Shown here piece by piece: positions 9,377 through 20,719 of a stretch of 64,000 nucleotides of DNA. Each line of letters starts with the position of its first letter. The stretch's first letter is position 1. The DNA lies in contig NZ_CP126267.1 in NCBI RefSeq assembly GCF_001864935.2, positions 1,426,001 to 1,490,000 of the forward strand, read 5' to 3'. Origin of the DNA: Curtobacterium sp. MCBA15_012. Its GTDB lineage: Bacteria; Actinomycetota; Actinomycetes; Actinomycetales; Microbacteriaceae. Under the pieces are notes generated by a model. It did not search any database. It worked only from the letters and a program-made list of their open reading frames with translations, and was not told the origin of the DNA. Both the position numbers and the translations under genes were made by a program.

Positions 9377-11146
9377 GTGACCAAGACGATCCGCAGCCGA
9401 CGACTGCGCTACAGCGTCGTGATGATCGCCGTCATCGCCCTCGTGGCGGTCTTCGTGATCCGGCTGGTCGACATCCAGGTGGTCCAGGCCGCCGACCTCA
9501 ACGAGCAGTCGAAGGCCAAGCGCAGCATCCCGGTGACCATCTACGGCACCCGTGGCGAGATCGTCGACCGCAACGGCGTCGAGCTGGCCGACAGCGTGAA
9601 CCGCTACAACATCACGACCGCGCCGCGGCTCGTCAAGGACTTCCGGGGGACCCTCGGCGGCACCCGCGTCAAGGACGTCACGGTCGACGAGGCCCTGCGC
9701 GCGATCGCGAAGGCGTCCGGCGGCGACGTCGCGACCATGCAGAAGAACGTCGCGGCCGACCCGCGGTCCGACTTCGCCTACCTGGTCAAGGGGCTCGACG
9801 TGAAGCGGTACGAGGCGGTGCGCGAGCTCGAGGTGCCCTGGGTCTACCCGGAGCAGCAGTCGGCCCGCATCTACCCGACCGGCGCCACGGCCGGTGCCCT
9901 GACCGGGTTCATGGGGACCGACGGCGCCCAGGCCGGGCTCGAGTACTCCTACAACGCGTGCCTCGCGGGGCGCAACGGCTCCGAGACCTACGAGCGCGGT
10001 GAGGACGGCGTCCAGCTGCCCGGCAGCACCGTGACGAAGACGCAGGCCAAGGACGGCGGCACGCTGCAGACCACGATCGACAGTGACCTGCAGTACATGG
10101 CCCAGCAGACGATCGCGTCCGCCGCCAAGGACCTGCAGGCCGAGTCGGCGACCGCGACCGTCACGAGCGTGAAGACCGGCGAGCTGCTCGCCGTCGCCGA
10201 CTACCCGACGGTGGACCCGAACGACGTCGACGCGACCAAGGACACGGGGGCGTACGGCTCCCGCGCGCTGACCGCCACGTACGAGCCGGGATCGACCATC
10301 AAGGCCGCGATCGCCGCGGCGCTCATCAACGAGGGCAAGTCGAGCCCGACCGACCGTGCGGTCGTCCCCTACTCGCGTTCGTTCCCGTGGGGCGGCAAGA
10401 TCCAGGACTCGGAGTTCCACCCCACCGAGAACCTGACGCTCACCGGCATCCTGCAGAACTCGTCGAACGTCGGCATCACCGAGCTCGGTGAGCGCCTGTC
10501 GCAGCAGCAGCGCTACGAGTACATGAAGAAGTTCGGGTTGTTCGAGCCCGAGTCGGCCATCCAGTACCCGGGCCAGCCGTCCATGCAGTACGGCGCGAGC
10601 CCGGACTGGAGCAGCCAGACGAACATCAACTCGATGTTCGGCCAGGGCATCTCGACGACCGCGGTCCAGGTGGCGAGCGTGTTCCAGACGCTCGCGAACA
10701 ACGGGGTCCGGATCCCGCTGCACATGGTCAAGGGCTGCCAGACGGCCGACGGCAAGACCATCGACGCGCCCGACGTGCAGGGCCAGCAGGTCGTCTCGCC
10801 CGCGGCCGCGAACCAGACCGTCAAGATGCTGCAGAGCGTCGTCACGGGCGGCACGCTCGTCGGCATGAAGCCGATCTCGGGCTACAACGTGGCCGCGAAG
10901 ACCGGTACGGCCGAGGTCGCCGAGGGCTCGAAGGGCTACGGCGGTCAGCGCATCACGTCGGTGGCCGGAATGGCACCCGCCGAGGACCCCCAGTATGTTG
11001 TCACGGTGACGTTCACGAAGCCGCAGACCAACAAGTGGTCCAGCGGAGCGGCTCCGGCGTTCCGAACTCTCATGTCCCAGGTGCTCGAGAAGTACCGAGT
11101 AGCCCCCTCCACGGCCGAGGCGCAGCTGTACCCGTCCACGTGGTGA
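9377..11146 (+). CDS. ftsI: Septal peptidoglycan transpeptidase FtsI (PBP3 class B)
   Basis: Class B penicillin-binding protein of 589 residues that crosslinks septal peptidoglycan together with FtsW. An N-terminal membrane anchor (about 13-31) precedes the pedestal domain, including GTRGEIVDRNG. The transpeptidase domain has the active-site serine in PGSTIK (S306-K309), SSN at 362-364 and KTGTAE from K508. The start is GTG 9377, with GGAAGGA about 10 nt upstream. The gene ends 14 nt before the TTG chosen for murE. Its extracytoplasmic C-terminus has no PASTA domain. Confidence 0.96.
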   Translation: MTKTIRSRRLRYSVVMIAVIALVAVFVIRLVDIQVVQAADLNEQSKAKRSIPVTIYGTRGEIVDRNGVELADSVNRYNITTAPRLVKDFRGTLGGTRVKDVTVDEALRAIAKASGGDVATMQKNVAADPRSDFAYLVKGLDVKRYEAVRELEVPWVYPEQQSARIYPTGATAGALTGFMGTDGAQAGLEYSYNACLAGRNGSETYERGEDGVQLPGSTVTKTQAKDGGTLQTTIDSDLQYMAQQTIASAAKDLQAESATATVTSVKTGELLAVADYPTVDPNDVDATKDTGAYGSRALTATYEPGSTIKAAIAAALINEGKSSPTDRAVVPYSRSFPWGGKIQDSEFHPTENLTLTGILQNSSNVGITELGERLSQQQRYEYMKKFGLFEPESAIQYPGQPSMQYGASPDWSSQTNINSMFGQGISTTAVQVASVFQTLANNGVRIPLHMVKGCQTADGKTIDAPDVQGQQVVSPAAANQTVKMLQSVVTGGTLVGMKPISGYNVAAKTGTAEVAEGSKGYGGQRITSVAGMAPAEDPQYVVTVTFTKPQTNKWSSGAAPAFRTLMSQVLEKYRVAPSTAEAQLYPSTW

Positions 11147-11160
11147 GGAAGAAGGAGCAC

Positions 11161-12789
11161 TTGTCCGCACGGATCCCCCCGGTCCTCCGACCCGAACACC
11201 CGACCCCGAGGAGCGTGGCCGAACTCGCGAACGCGTTCGGCATGCGCGTCGTCGGCACGGTCGACGCCGTCGAGGCGACGGGCGTCACCCTGAGCGCCGC
11301 TGAGGTGCAGCCGGGTGACCTGTTCGTCGGTGTGCACGGTGCGAACCGGCACGGCGCGCAGTTCGCCGCCGAGGCCGCCGAGCGCGGTGCCGTCGCCGTC
11401 CTGACCGACGCCGAGGGCGTGGCACTGGCCGAGCCCGCGGGCCTGCCGGTGCTCGTGGTCGAGGACCCCCGTGCCGCACTCGGCGACGTCTCGGCCTGGG
11501 TCTACCGCACCCACCCGGACGAGGCCACCGACCTGCCGCAGCTGTTCGCCACGACCGGCACGAACGGCAAGACGAGCACGTCGTACATCCTCGAGGGCAT
11601 CCTCAAGCAGCTCGGCCTCGTGTCCGGCCTGAGCTCGACCGCGGAGCGTCACATCGGGTCGCTCAGCGTGACGAGCCGGCTGACCACGCCCGAGGCGAGC
11701 GAGATGCACGCCCTGCTCGCCCGGATGCGCGAGTCCGAGGTCCGCGCGGTCGCCGTCGAGGTGAGCGCGCAGGCCCTCAGCCGGCACCGCGTCGACGGCA
11801 TCGTCTTCGACGTCGCCGGGTTCACCAACCTGTCGCACGACCACCTCGACGACTACGCCGACATGGAGGAGTACTACCAGGCGAAGCTCCCGCTGTTCCA
11901 GCCCGAGCACGCCCGTCGCGGCGTCGTCTCGCTGGACACCGACTGGGGCCACCGCGTGGTGCAGGACTCCCGCATCCCGGTCACCACGATCACGGTGCAC
12001 CCGGACGTCGAGGCCGAGTGGCACGTCGACATCGTCTCGGCGCAGGCCGCGTACACCGAGTTCCGCCTGACCGGACCCGAGGGCCGCGCGCTCACCACGC
12101 GGGTGCCGCTCATCGGCTGGCACATGGCCGCCAACGCGGCGCTCGCGATCGTCATGCTGGTCGAGGGCGGCTTCGAGCTCGGGGCGATCGCCCAGGCGCT
12201 CGAGTCGGGCCACCGCCGCTACCCGGACGAGACCGAGGACGGCCCCCGCGTCAGCGCGATCGAGTGCTACCTGCCGGGCCGCACCGAGCGCGTCTCGGGT
12301 GAGCACGGCCCGAGCGTGTACGTCGACTTCGGGCACTCGCCCGACGCCTTCGAGAACACCCTCGCGGCCGTCCGGCAGTTCACCCCCGGCCGGGTCCTCA
12401 TGCTGTTCGGCGCCGACGGCGACCGCGACACGACGAAGCGCGCCGCCATGGCCCTCGTCGCCGCAGCCGGGTCGGACATCCTGGTCGTCACCGACCACCA
12501 CCCGCGCTTCGAGGACGCCGCGAGCATCCGCAAGACCCTGGTCGACGCCGCACGCGAGGCGTTCCCCGACCACGAGACCTACGAGGTCAGCCCGCCCGAG
12601 GCCGCGATCCGCAAGGCCGTGAGCCTGCTCGGCGAGGGCGACTCGATCCTGTGGGCCGGACCCGGCCACCAGGACTACCGCGACATCCAGGGCGTCCGCA
12701 CGCCGTACTCCGCCCGCGACGAGGCCCGCCAGGCGCTCCGCGAGGCCGGCTGGGAGCCGAACAGCGGCCCCACGGAGGAGATCCGATGA
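11161..12789 (+). CDS. murE: UDP-MurNAc-tripeptide synthetase MurE
   Basis: Mur ligase of 542 residues that adds the third amino acid to UDP-MurNAc-L-Ala-D-Glu using ATP. The P-loop TTGTNGKTST lies at about 131-140, with the HDHLD segment and QAKLPLF downstream. The loop that reads DNPR in diaminopimelate-adding enzymes reads TDHHPRFED here (D445-D452), with one extra residue. The neighbouring VDFGHSPDAFEN and FGADGDRD also depart from the usual VDYAHTPDALE and FGCGGDRD. This suggests a substrate other than meso-DAP, perhaps homoserine as known for type B peptidoglycans. TTG 11161 follows GAAGGAG; two GTG codons (11140, 11143) overlapping ftsI are alternatives. Confidence 0.93.
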   Translation: MSARIPPVLRPEHPTPRSVAELANAFGMRVVGTVDAVEATGVTLSAAEVQPGDLFVGVHGANRHGAQFAAEAAERGAVAVLTDAEGVALAEPAGLPVLVVEDPRAALGDVSAWVYRTHPDEATDLPQLFATTGTNGKTSTSYILEGILKQLGLVSGLSSTAERHIGSLSVTSRLTTPEASEMHALLARMRESEVRAVAVEVSAQALSRHRVDGIVFDVAGFTNLSHDHLDDYADMEEYYQAKLPLFQPEHARRGVVSLDTDWGHRVVQDSRIPVTTITVHPDVEAEWHVDIVSAQAAYTEFRLTGPEGRALTTRVPLIGWHMAANAALAIVMLVEGGFELGAIAQALESGHRRYPDETEDGPRVSAIECYLPGRTERVSGEHGPSVYVDFGHSPDAFENTLAAVRQFTPGRVLMLFGADGDRDTTKRAAMALVAAAGSDILVVTDHHPRFEDAASIRKTLVDAAREAFPDHETYEVSPPEAAIRKAVSLLGEGDSILWAGPGHQDYRDIQGVRTPYSARDEARQALREAGWEPNSGPTEEIR

Positions 12790-14282
12790 TCGCCCTGACC
12801 CTCGCCGAGATCGCCGCCGCGATCGGCGGCGAGCTCGTCAGCGGTGCCCCGGAGCAGGTCGTCGACGGCAGCGTCGAGACCGACTCCCGCCTGGTCGGAC
12901 CGGGCAGCGTGTTCTTCGCGCTGCTCGGCGAGGAGACCGACGGCCACCGCTTCGTCCCCGCCGCCGCGACCGCCGGTGCCGCCCTCGTCGTCACCGAGCG
13001 TGCCGTCGAGCTGCCCGAGGGCTCCGACACCGCCCAGGTCGTCGTGGCCGACGGCTACGCCGCCCTCGCCGCGCTCGCGCACGAGGTCGTCGCCCGCGTG
13101 CGCGCCTCGAGCGCCGACCGGACCGACGAGCACGGCGCCCCGGCACCGCTCCGCGTGGTCGGGATCACCGGTTCGAACGGCAAGACGAGCACGAAGAACA
13201 TGCTCCGCACGATCCTCGCCACCCAGGGTGAGACGGTCGCGCCGCAGGGGTCGTTCAACAACCACGTCGGCGCGCCGATCTCGATGCTCGGGATCACGCA
13301 CGACACGCGCTTCCTCGTGGTCGAGATGGGCGCGAGCGGCAAGGGCCACATCGCGAAGCTCGTGTCGATCGCCGAGCCCGACGTCGGCGTCGTCCTCAAG
13401 GTCGGACTCGCGCACGCCGGTGAGTTCGGCGGCATCGAGGCGACCCAGCGCGCCAAGTCCGAGATGGTCACCGACCTGCCGGCCACCGCGACGGCCCTGC
13501 TCAACGTCGACGACGACCGTGTCGCGTCCATGCGCGCGGTCACCGACGCCCGTGTGGTCGGCTTCGGCACGTCCGCCGGGGCGGACTACCGCATCGGCGG
13601 CATCGAGACGGACCGCAGCGGCACCCGCTTCACGCTCACCGCGCCTCCCGTCCCGTCGGAGGCCGCGGCAGACCACGCGGCGGACACGGCGCCGGTCCCC
13701 GAGACCGTCGACGTCCGCCTCGCCATCCTGGGCGAGCACCACGCGATGAACGCGTCCGCCGCCCTGACCGTCGCGCACCTGTGGGGCGTGCCGCTCGCCG
13801 AGGGTGCTGCGGCGCTCGCGTCGATGACGCGCGCCGAGCGCTGGCGCATGGAGCTGCTCCAGGGCGGCCCCGAGGGCGTGACCGTCATCAACGACGCCTA
13901 CAACGCGTCGCCCGACTCGACGGCGGCTGCACTGCGGACCCTCGCGCAGGTCGTGCGACCGGGGGAGCGCTCCGTCGCCGTGCTCGGCGAGATGGCCGAG
14001 CTCGGCGAGTTCTCCGTGGAGGAGCACGACCGCATCGGTCGGCTCGTCGTGCGGCTCGGCATCGGCCAGCTCGTGGTCGTCGGCCGCGGCGCGCTGCCCA
14101 TCCACCAGGCCGCCACCCTCGAGGGATCGTGGGACGGCGAGTCCGTGTACGCCGAGGACGTCGACGAGGCCGTCCGCACCCTGCAGGACATGCTGCGTCC
14201 CGGTGACGTCGTCCTGGTCAAGTCCTCGAAGTCCGCGGAACTGCGATTCCTCGGCGACCGCCTCGGAGGTGTCACCGAATGA
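12786..14282 (+). CDS. murF: UDP-MurNAc-tripeptide:D-Ala-D-Ala ligase MurF
   Basis: Adds D-Ala-D-Ala to the UDP-MurNAc-tripeptide in the cytoplasm, 498 residues. The N-terminal domain has [14 protein letters not shown] [14 protein letters not shown] (34-47). The ATP-binding motif [11 protein letters not shown] starts at 126, followed by [11 protein letters not shown]. The C-terminal domain holds [10 protein letters not shown] and [10 protein letters not shown]. The start overlaps the murE stop (ATGA), so the two are translationally coupled. A short Ala/Pro-rich insert around 285-304 coincides with an isolated GGAGGCGCG repeat arm in the DNA (13639-13652). Confidence 0.96.
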   Translation: MIALTLAEIAAAIGGELVSGAPEQVVDGSVETDSRLVGPGSVFFALLGEETDGHRFVPAAATAGAALVVTERAVELPEGSDTAQVVVADGYAALAALAHEVVARVRASSADRTDEHGAPAPLRVVGITGSNGKTSTKNMLRTILATQGETVAPQGSFNNHVGAPISMLGITHDTRFLVVEMGASGKGHIAKLVSIAEPDVGVVLKVGLAHAGEFGGIEATQRAKSEMVTDLPATATALLNVDDDRVASMRAVTDARVVGFGTSAGADYRIGGIETDRSGTRFTLTAPPVPSEAAADHAADTAPVPETVDVRLAILGEHHAMNASAALTVAHLWGVPLAEGAAALASMTRAERWRMELLQGGPEGVTVINDAYNASPDSTAAALRTLAQVVRPGERSVAVLGEMAELGEFSVEEHDRIGRLVVRLGIGQLVVVGRGALPIHQAATLEGSWDGESVYAEDVDEAVRTLQDMLRPGDVVLVKSSKSAELRFLGDRLGGVTE

Positions 14283-15382
14283 TCGCGCTCCTGATCGCCG
14301 GCGCCGTGTCGCTGGTGTTCACACTGCTGCTCACGCCGTTGTTCATCAAGCTGTTCCACCGTCTCGGGTGGGGGCAGTTCATCCGTGACGACGGCCCGCA
14401 GTCGCACCACACCAAGCGGGGCACCGCCACCATGGGCGGCATCGTCCTGATCCTCGGCGCGGTGCTCGGCTACTTCGTCGGGCACCTCGTCGGCCGTGAC
14501 TCGGTCACGCTCTCCGGGCTGCTCGTGCTGTTCCTCATGGTCGGCCTCGGGTTCGTCGGGTTCATCGACGACTTCCTCAAGGTCCGCCGCCAGCGCAGCC
14601 TCGGGCTCGGTGGCTGGGCGAAGGTCCTCGGGCAGGTGATCGTCGGCGTCGTGTTCGCGACGATCGCGCTCGTGGTCCCGACCGGCAACGGCAAGCCCCC
14701 GGCGTCCACGATGATCTCCGCGATCCGGGACGTCCCGTGGCTCGACTTCATGGCGCTCGGCACCGTGATCGGCACGATCCTGTTCCTCGCGTGGATCGTC
14801 CTGCTGACCGTGTCGACCTCGAACGGCGTCAACGTCGCCGACGGGCTCGACGGCCTGGCGACCGGGTCGAGCATCCTCGCGATCGGGTCCTACGTCATCA
14901 TCGGGTTCTGGCAGTCGAACCAGATCTGCGGCGGCATCCGGCTCGACGAGTCGACGCGCGCCGCCTGCTACAGCACCTCGGACCCGCTCGACCTCGCGGT
15001 CGTCGCGGCGGCCGTGTGCGGAGGCCTGATCGGCTTCCTCTGGTACAACACCTCGCCCGCGCAGATCTTCCTCGGTGACACCGGCTCGCTCGGCCTCGGC
15101 GGTGCCCTTGCCGGGCTCGCGATCCTCAGCCGCACCGAGCTCCTGCTCGTCCTCATCGGCGGTCTGTTCTTCATCGTCACCGGATCGGTCATCCTGCAGC
15201 GCGCGTACTTCAAGATCACGCACGGCAAGCGCATCTTCCGGATGAGCCCCCTGCACCACCACTTCGAGCTCAAGGGCTGGGCCGAGGTCACCGTCGTCGT
15301 CCGCTTCTGGATCATCGCGGGGCTGTGCGTCGCGGCCGGGGTCGGACTCTTCTACCTGGAATGGATCGCACGAGTTGGTTGA
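14279..15382 (+). CDS. mraY: Phospho-MurNAc-pentapeptide transferase MraY
   Basis: Integral membrane enzyme of 367 residues that transfers phospho-MurNAc-pentapeptide to undecaprenyl phosphate, making lipid I. About ten membrane segments are visible. Signatures include [14 protein letters not shown] near residue 41, the aspartate-rich [10 protein letters not shown] near 98, [13 protein letters not shown] near 181 and [13 protein letters not shown] near 322. ATG 14279 overlaps the murF stop (ATGA). Confidence 0.97.
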   Translation: MIALLIAGAVSLVFTLLLTPLFIKLFHRLGWGQFIRDDGPQSHHTKRGTATMGGIVLILGAVLGYFVGHLVGRDSVTLSGLLVLFLMVGLGFVGFIDDFLKVRRQRSLGLGGWAKVLGQVIVGVVFATIALVVPTGNGKPPASTMISAIRDVPWLDFMALGTVIGTILFLAWIVLLTVSTSNGVNVADGLDGLATGSSILAIGSYVIIGFWQSNQICGGIRLDESTRAACYSTSDPLDLAVVAAAVCGGLIGFLWYNTSPAQIFLGDTGSLGLGGALAGLAILSRTELLLVLIGGLFFIVTGSVILQRAYFKITHGKRIFRMSPLHHHFELKGWAEVTVVVRFWIIAGLCVAAGVGLFYLEWIARVG

Positions 15383-16901
15383 CGCCCGTACGGAAGGTCT
15401 CGACAGCTGGTACGCCGAGGGGTGGAAGGGCCTGCAGGTCGCGGTCCTCGGGCTCGGTGCCACGGGCTTCTCGGTCGCGGACACGCTCGTCGAACTCGGC
15501 AGTGCCGTGACGGTCTACGCGCCGGACGGTCCCGCCGACACGGTCGAGCTGCTCGACGTGATCGGGGCGCGCTTCGAGCGCACCCCGCTCGACGCCGTGC
15601 CCACCGCGCTCGAGCAGCAGGCGCCGGACCTGGTCGTCGTCTCGCCGGGCCTGCCGCCGCACAACGCCACCGTCCGGTGGGCCGTCGAGCACAGCACGGT
15701 CTGGGGCGACGTCGAGCTCGCCTGGCGCGTGCGCGACAAGGTCGTCCGCGGTCCGATCGCCGCGCCGTGGGTCACCATCACGGGCACGAACGGCAAGACC
15801 ACGACGACGCAGCTCACGACCGCGATGTTCCAGGCCGCCGGGCTGCGCGCGGTCGCGTGCGGGAACATCGGGGTGCCGGTGCTCGACGTCGTGCGCGACC
15901 CCGAGGGCTTCGACGTCCTGGTGGTCGAGCTGTCGAGCCACCAGCTGCACTACATGCCGACGACGGGTGACGGCGCGGTCGTCCCGCTCGCGAGCGCCTG
16001 CCTGAACATCGCCGACGACCACCTCGAGTGGCACGGCTCCGCCGAGGCCTACCGCGCGGCGAAGGCCAAGGTCTACGAGCGCTCCGTGATGGCGTGCGTC
16101 TACAACACCGCGGACGCCGCGACCCGTCGCATGGTCGAGGAGGCCGACGTGGTCGAGGGCTGCCGTGCGGTCGGCTTCACGCCCGGGGTCCCCGCAGCCG
16201 GCGACGTGGGCATCGTCGACGACGTGCTCTGCGACCGGGCCTTCACCGAGGACCGGCGGAACAGCGCGCTCGAGCTGGCGACCGTCGCCGACCTCGAGGC
16301 CGCCGGGCTCGCGAGCCCGCACATGACCATGAACGTGCTCGCCGCGGCGGCCCTGGCCCGCGCGGCCTCGGTCGAGCCGGCGCACATCCGGTCCGCGGTG
16401 CAGGGTTTCCACGCCGACCACCACCGCACCGAGCACGTCGCGACCGCGGACGGCGTCACGTGGGTCGACGACTCGAAGGCGACGAACCCGCACGCGGCCA
16501 CCGCGTCGCTCGCGTCGTTCGACACCGTCGTGTGGGTCGTCGGCGGTCTGTTCAAGGGCGTCGACGTCGACGGGCTCGTCGAGCGCTTCGGCCCCGACGT
16601 CCGTGCGGTCGTCGTGATCGGCACCGACCGGACCCCCGTGCTCGAGGCATTCGCGCGACACGCGCCCGCGGTCCCGGTCCTGCAGGTCCAGGCGACGGAC
16701 ACTGATCAGGTCATGCCCGAGGCGGTCCGGCATGCCGCATCGGTCGCGCGACCGGGCGACACGGTCCTCCTCGCCCCGGCTGCGGCGTCGTTCGACCAGT
16801 TCGAGTCGTACGCCGACCGAGGGCGCCGATTCGCGGCGGCGGTCCACGAACACCTGGGAGGCACAGCCGATGGCGACCACGGATCTCCCGAACGGGCGTA
16901 G
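15375..16901 (+). CDS. murD: UDP-MurNAc-L-Ala:D-Glu ligase MurD
   Basis: Adds D-glutamate to UDP-MurNAc-L-Ala, 508 residues with the start used. The N-terminal nucleotide fold reads [15 protein letters not shown]. The P-loop is [11 protein letters not shown] (134-144) and ELSSHQLH and DDHLEWHG follow. The C-terminal domain contains [12 protein letters not shown] and [10 protein letters not shown]. The start is uncertain: TTG 15375 overlaps mraY by 8 nt and no good Shine-Dalgarno site is seen. The 3' end overlaps ftsW by 32 nt. Confidence 0.94.
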   Translation: MVDARTEGLDSWYAEGWKGLQVAVLGLGATGFSVADTLVELGSAVTVYAPDGPADTVELLDVIGARFERTPLDAVPTALEQQAPDLVVVSPGLPPHNATVRWAVEHSTVWGDVELAWRVRDKVVRGPIAAPWVTITGTNGKTTTTQLTTAMFQAAGLRAVACGNIGVPVLDVVRDPEGFDVLVVELSSHQLHYMPTTGDGAVVPLASACLNIADDHLEWHGSAEAYRAAKAKVYERSVMACVYNTADAATRRMVEEADVVEGCRAVGFTPGVPAAGDVGIVDDVLCDRAFTEDRRNSALELATVADLEAAGLASPHMTMNVLAAAALARAASVEPAHIRSAVQGFHADHHRTEHVATADGVTWVDDSKATNPHAATASLASFDTVVWVVGGLFKGVDVDGLVERFGPDVRAVVVIGTDRTPVLEAFARHAPAVPVLQVQATDTDQVMPEAVRHAASVARPGDTVLLAPAAASFDQFESYADRGRRFAAAVHEHLGGTADGDHGSPERA

Positions 16902-18219
16902 CGGCCGGCAGACGACGACGCCGGGCACGACCGGTCGGCCGACGGGTGCGTCCCGGCCCGCTGCCGCGGCCCGGTCCACGGGTGCCGGCTCCTCCCGGCG
17001 CCCGAACGGCGCGGTCGTCGCGGTCAAGAACGTCTTCGTCGCCGAGTCGAGCACCTTCTACACGATCCTCGGCATCACGCTCTTCCTGGTCGTCTTCGGC
17101 GTCGTGATGGTGCTGTCCTCGTCGAGCGTCGAGCAGTACGCCAAGACGCACGACTTCTTCGGGGCGGCCTCGCGCCAGGGCCTGTACGCGGTGCTCGGCG
17201 TCCCGCTCATGCTCGTCGCCAGCAGGGTCTCGGCCCGGTTGTGGCGGAAGTGGGCGATGCGCATCCTCGGCGCCGCGCTCGCCCTGCAGCTGCTCGTGTA
17301 CACGCCCCTCGGCATCGAGGTGCAGGGCAACCGGAACTGGGTGGGCTTCGGCTCGTTCACCGCGCAGCCCTCCGAGGCGATCAAGCTCGCGCTGGCCCTC
17401 GGCATCGGCGCGATCATGTACGTCAAGCGCGACAAGCTCGAGGACTGGAAGGAGATCTTCGTCCCGGTCGGCATCGCCACGGTGCTGCCACTCGGCATGG
17501 TCCTGCTCGGCGGCGACCAGGGCACGGCGATGATCATGCTCATCCTGGTGCTCGGCGGCCTCTACATCGGCGGCGCCCGTGCGCGGCACCTGCTCGTGAT
17601 CCTCGGCTCGATCGCGGTCGTGCTGCCGTTCGTCACGATGGCGTCGGCCTCGCGCCAGACCCGCATCAGCGCGTGGCTCTCCGGCTGCACCGACTCGAAC
17701 CAGTACCAGGACCTGTGCTGGCAGCCCGTCCACGGCATGTGGGCGCTCGCCTCCGGTGGCGTCTTCGGCGTCGGGCTCGGCAACTCGAAGGCGAAGTGGT
17801 CCTGGCTGCCCGAGGCGGACAACGACTACATCTTCGCGATCATCGGCGAGGAACTCGGGCTCGTCGGCGCGGTCGTCGTGCTGGCCCTGTTCGTGGTGCT
17901 CGCGGTGAGCATGGTCAAGGTCATCCGCCAGTCGAACGACCCCTTCGTCCGGACGGTGACGGGTGCGATCGTCGCGTGGATCATCGGCCAGGCGCTCGTC
18001 AACATCGCCGTCGTGCTCGGGCTGCTCCCCGTGCTCGGCGTGCCACTCCCACTCATCTCGGCCGGTGGGTCGGCGCTCATCATGACGCTCGTCGCCATCG
18101 GCGTCGTGCTGTCGTTCGCGCGGGACCTGTCCGGCAAGGGCCGTGGCACCGGGGCGAGCGGCACCGACCGCTCCCTGCCGTCGAACGGCTTCGCACCACA
18201 GAACGGAACGCTCCGGTGA
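16870..18219 (+). CDS. ftsW: Septal peptidoglycan polymerase FtsW
   Basis: SEDS-family glycosyltransferase of 449 residues that polymerises lipid II at the septum with FtsI. A disordered cytoplasmic N-terminus (about 55 residues) is followed by nine to ten membrane helices. Conserved segments include [20 protein letters not shown], the extracellular loop with two cysteines (C274 and C285 region), [15 protein letters not shown] and [15 protein letters not shown] 16870 is chosen because GGGAGG precedes it; longer in-frame starts would lie deep within murD. Confidence 0.95.
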   Translation: MATTDLPNGRSGRQTTTPGTTGRPTGASRPAAAARSTGAGSSRRPNGAVVAVKNVFVAESSTFYTILGITLFLVVFGVVMVLSSSSVEQYAKTHDFFGAASRQGLYAVLGVPLMLVASRVSARLWRKWAMRILGAALALQLLVYTPLGIEVQGNRNWVGFGSFTAQPSEAIKLALALGIGAIMYVKRDKLEDWKEIFVPVGIATVLPLGMVLLGGDQGTAMIMLILVLGGLYIGGARARHLLVILGSIAVVLPFVTMASASRQTRISAWLSGCTDSNQYQDLCWQPVHGMWALASGGVFGVGLGNSKAKWSWLPEADNDYIFAIIGEELGLVGAVVVLALFVVLAVSMVKVIRQSNDPFVRTVTGAIVAWIIGQALVNIAVVLGLLPVLGVPLPLISAGGSALIMTLVAIGVVLSFARDLSGKGRGTGASGTDRSLPSNGFAPQNGTLR

Positions 18220-19319
18220 GCACCTACCTCTTCGCCGGCGGCGGCACCGCCGGGCACGTCAACCCGCTGCTCGCCGTGGCCGACCGCCTGACCGAGCGCG
18301 ACCCGGACGCCCGCGTGCTCGTGCTCGGGACCGCCGAGGGCCTCGAGTCGCGGCTCGTCCCGATGCGCGGCTACGAGCTGCTCACGATCCCGCGCCTGCC
18401 GTTCCCGCGGAAGCCGAACGCCGCGGCGCTGCGCTTCCCGGGCCGGTTCGCCGCGGCCGTGCGGCAGACCGAGCGCTACATCCGCGAGCACGGGGTCGAC
18501 GTGGTCCTCGGTGTCGGCGGGTACGCGGCCGCCCCCGCGTACGTCGCGGCCAAGCGCACCGGCACCCCGATCGTCGTGCACGAGCAGAACGCCAAGCCCG
18601 GCCTGGCGAACCGCCTCGCGGCCTTCCTGACGTCGCACGTCGGGCTCACCTTCTCGAACACCCGGCTCCGGCACGGCCGGGTCGTCGGCATGCCGCTCCG
18701 CCGCGAGATCGAGTCGCTGGACCGACGGGCGCGGCGCGACGAGGGCCTCGCCGAGTTCGGCCTCGACCCGGCCCGCCCGGTCCTGCTCGTCACGGGCGGG
18801 TCCTCCGGGGCGCGGAGCATCAACCAGACGGTCAACCGGTCGGCGGCGACGATCGTCGGCGCCGGGTGGCAGGTGCTGCACGTCGTCGGTGGGAAGTCGG
18901 ACATCGGGCCGAGCGACCTCGACGGCTACCACGTGCTGCCGTACTGCGACCGGATGGACCTGGCGTACGCCGCGGCGGACTTCGTCGTCTCGCGCGCCGG
19001 TGCCGGGATGGTGTGCGAGCTCACCGCGGTCGGCCTGCCGAGCGTCCTGGTGCCGTACCCGGTCGGCAACGGCGAGCAGCGGCACAACGCGGCCGACGTC
19101 GTCGGGGCCGGGGGAGCGGTGCTCGTCGCGGACGGGGAATTCGACGAGGACTGGGTGACGTTCCAGCTGCTCGGCATCCTGCAGGACCGCGCACGCATCG
19201 CCGACATGGCGGTCCGCGCGGGCAGCGTCGGACACCGCGACGGTGCCGACCGGATGACCGACCTCGTCCGGGACGCCGAGCGCGCCCCGAGCACCACCAG
19301 CACCACGGAGGAACGATGA
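18216..19319 (+). CDS. murG: Undecaprenyldiphospho-muramoylpentapeptide GlcNAc transferase MurG
   Basis: Peripheral membrane GT28 enzyme of 367 residues that converts lipid I to lipid II with UDP-GlcNAc. The N-terminal lipid-I motif is [25 protein letters not shown] and [12 protein letters not shown] follow. The C-terminal UDP-GlcNAc domain has [13 protein letters not shown] and [21 protein letters not shown] 18216 overlaps the ftsW stop (GTGA) and GGAACG lies just upstream. Confidence 0.97.
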   Translation: MSTYLFAGGGTAGHVNPLLAVADRLTERDPDARVLVLGTAEGLESRLVPMRGYELLTIPRLPFPRKPNAAALRFPGRFAAAVRQTERYIREHGVDVVLGVGGYAAAPAYVAAKRTGTPIVVHEQNAKPGLANRLAAFLTSHVGLTFSNTRLRHGRVVGMPLRREIESLDRRARRDEGLAEFGLDPARPVLLVTGGSSGARSINQTVNRSAATIVGAGWQVLHVVGGKSDIGPSDLDGYHVLPYCDRMDLAYAAADFVVSRAGAGMVCELTAVGLPSVLVPYPVGNGEQRHNAADVVGAGGAVLVADGEFDEDWVTFQLLGILQDRARIADMAVRAGSVGHRDGADRMTDLVRDAERAPSTTSTTEER

Positions 19320-20719
19320 CCATCAAGCCGGACCTGACCCAGCCGATCCCGGACGACCTCGGCACGGTCCACTTCGTGGGCATCGGTGGCTCCGGCATGA
19401 GCGGCATCGCACGCATGTTCCTGGCCGCCGGGCACCGCGTGACGGGCAGCGACTCCCGCGAGACCGCGACGACGGCCACGATGCGCGACCTCGGCGCCGA
19501 GGTGCACATCGGCCACGACGCGGCGAACGTCGGCGCTGCCGACACGATCGTCGTCACGAGTGCGCTCTGGCCGGACAACCCCGAGCTGCTCGAGGCGCAG
19601 CGTCGCGGCCTGCCGGTGCTGCACCGGTCGCAGGCCCTCGCCGCGCTGATCGCCGAGCACCGCCTCGTCGCCGTCGCGGGTGCGCACGGCAAGACCACCT
19701 CGACGGGGATGATCGTGACCGCGCTCGTCGAGCTCGGCCTCGACCCGAGCTTCGTCAACGGCGGGGTCATCCAGTCGCTCGGCACGAGCTCCGCCCCGGG
19801 CAGCAGCGACCTGTTCGTGGTCGAGGCCGACGAGTCGGACGGCTCCTTCCTGCTCTACGACGTCGCGGTCGCACTCATCACGAACGTCGACGCGGACCAC
19901 CTCGACCACTACGGCAGCGAGGAGGCCTTCATCGAGGCCTTCGTCACCTTCGCGGGCAAGGCGCGCGAGCGCATCGTCGTGTCGAGCGACGACGCGGGCG
20001 CGAAGCGGGTCACCGAGGGTGTCCGAGCGCTCGAGCACGCCCCCGAGGTCGTCACGTTCGGCGAGGCCGCCGACGCCGACGTCCGGATCGAGCGCATCGT
20101 CGAGGCCGCGAGCGTGGAGGTGGACCTCCGTGCCGACGGCTGGAGCCACCACCTGACGCTCCGCGTGCCGGGTCGGCACAACGCCGTGAACGCGGTCGGC
20201 GCCTTCGCGGTGCTCACCGGACTCGGGGTGGCCCCGGCCGACGCGATCCGCGGCATCGAGGCGTTCGGCGGGACCGAGCGGCGCTTCGAGCTGCACGGTG
20301 TCGAGCGCGGCGTGTCCGTGTACGACGACTACGCGCACCACCCGACCGAGGTCGCCGCGGCCCTCCGTGCCGCGCGCAACGTCGTGGGCGACGGCCGGAT
20401 CATCGCGATCCACCAGCCGCACCTGTACTCCCGCACCCGCCTGATGGCCGGCGACTTCGCGAAGGTCTACGAGGAGCTCGCCGACCACACGGTCGTGCTC
20501 GACGTGTACGGCGCCCGCGAGGACCCGGAGCCCGGCGTCACCGGTGCCCTCGTGCAGGAGCGCTTCGCCGACCAGTCGCGCGTCGAGTTCCTGCCCGACT
20601 GGGACGAGGCGGCGGCCCGTGCCGCCGCGGTCGCCCGTGACGGCGACATCATCATGACGCTCAGCTGCGGCGACGTGTACCGGATCATCCCCCAGGTGCT
20701 CGAGGCGCTCGGCAAGTGA
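19316..20719 (+). CDS. murC: UDP-MurNAc:L-Ala ligase MurC
   Basis: Attaches L-alanine to UDP-MurNAc, the first Mur ligase step, 467 residues. The N-terminal fold has [17 protein letters not shown]. The ATP motif is GAHGKTTST, followed by [19 protein letters not shown] and, in the C-terminal domain, [15 protein letters not shown] and [13 protein letters not shown] 19316 overlaps the murG stop (ATGA), preceded by GGAGGAACG. Confidence 0.97.
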   Translation: MTIKPDLTQPIPDDLGTVHFVGIGGSGMSGIARMFLAAGHRVTGSDSRETATTATMRDLGAEVHIGHDAANVGAADTIVVTSALWPDNPELLEAQRRGLPVLHRSQALAALIAEHRLVAVAGAHGKTTSTGMIVTALVELGLDPSFVNGGVIQSLGTSSAPGSSDLFVVEADESDGSFLLYDVAVALITNVDADHLDHYGSEEAFIEAFVTFAGKARERIVVSSDDAGAKRVTEGVRALEHAPEVVTFGEAADADVRIERIVEAASVEVDLRADGWSHHLTLRVPGRHNAVNAVGAFAVLTGLGVAPADAIRGIEAFGGTERRFELHGVERGVSVYDDYAHHPTEVAAALRAARNVVGDGRIIAIHQPHLYSRTRLMAGDFAKVYEELADHTVVLDVYGAREDPEPGVTGALVQERFADQSRVEFLPDWDEAAARAAAVARDGDIIMTLSCGDVYRIIPQVLEALGK

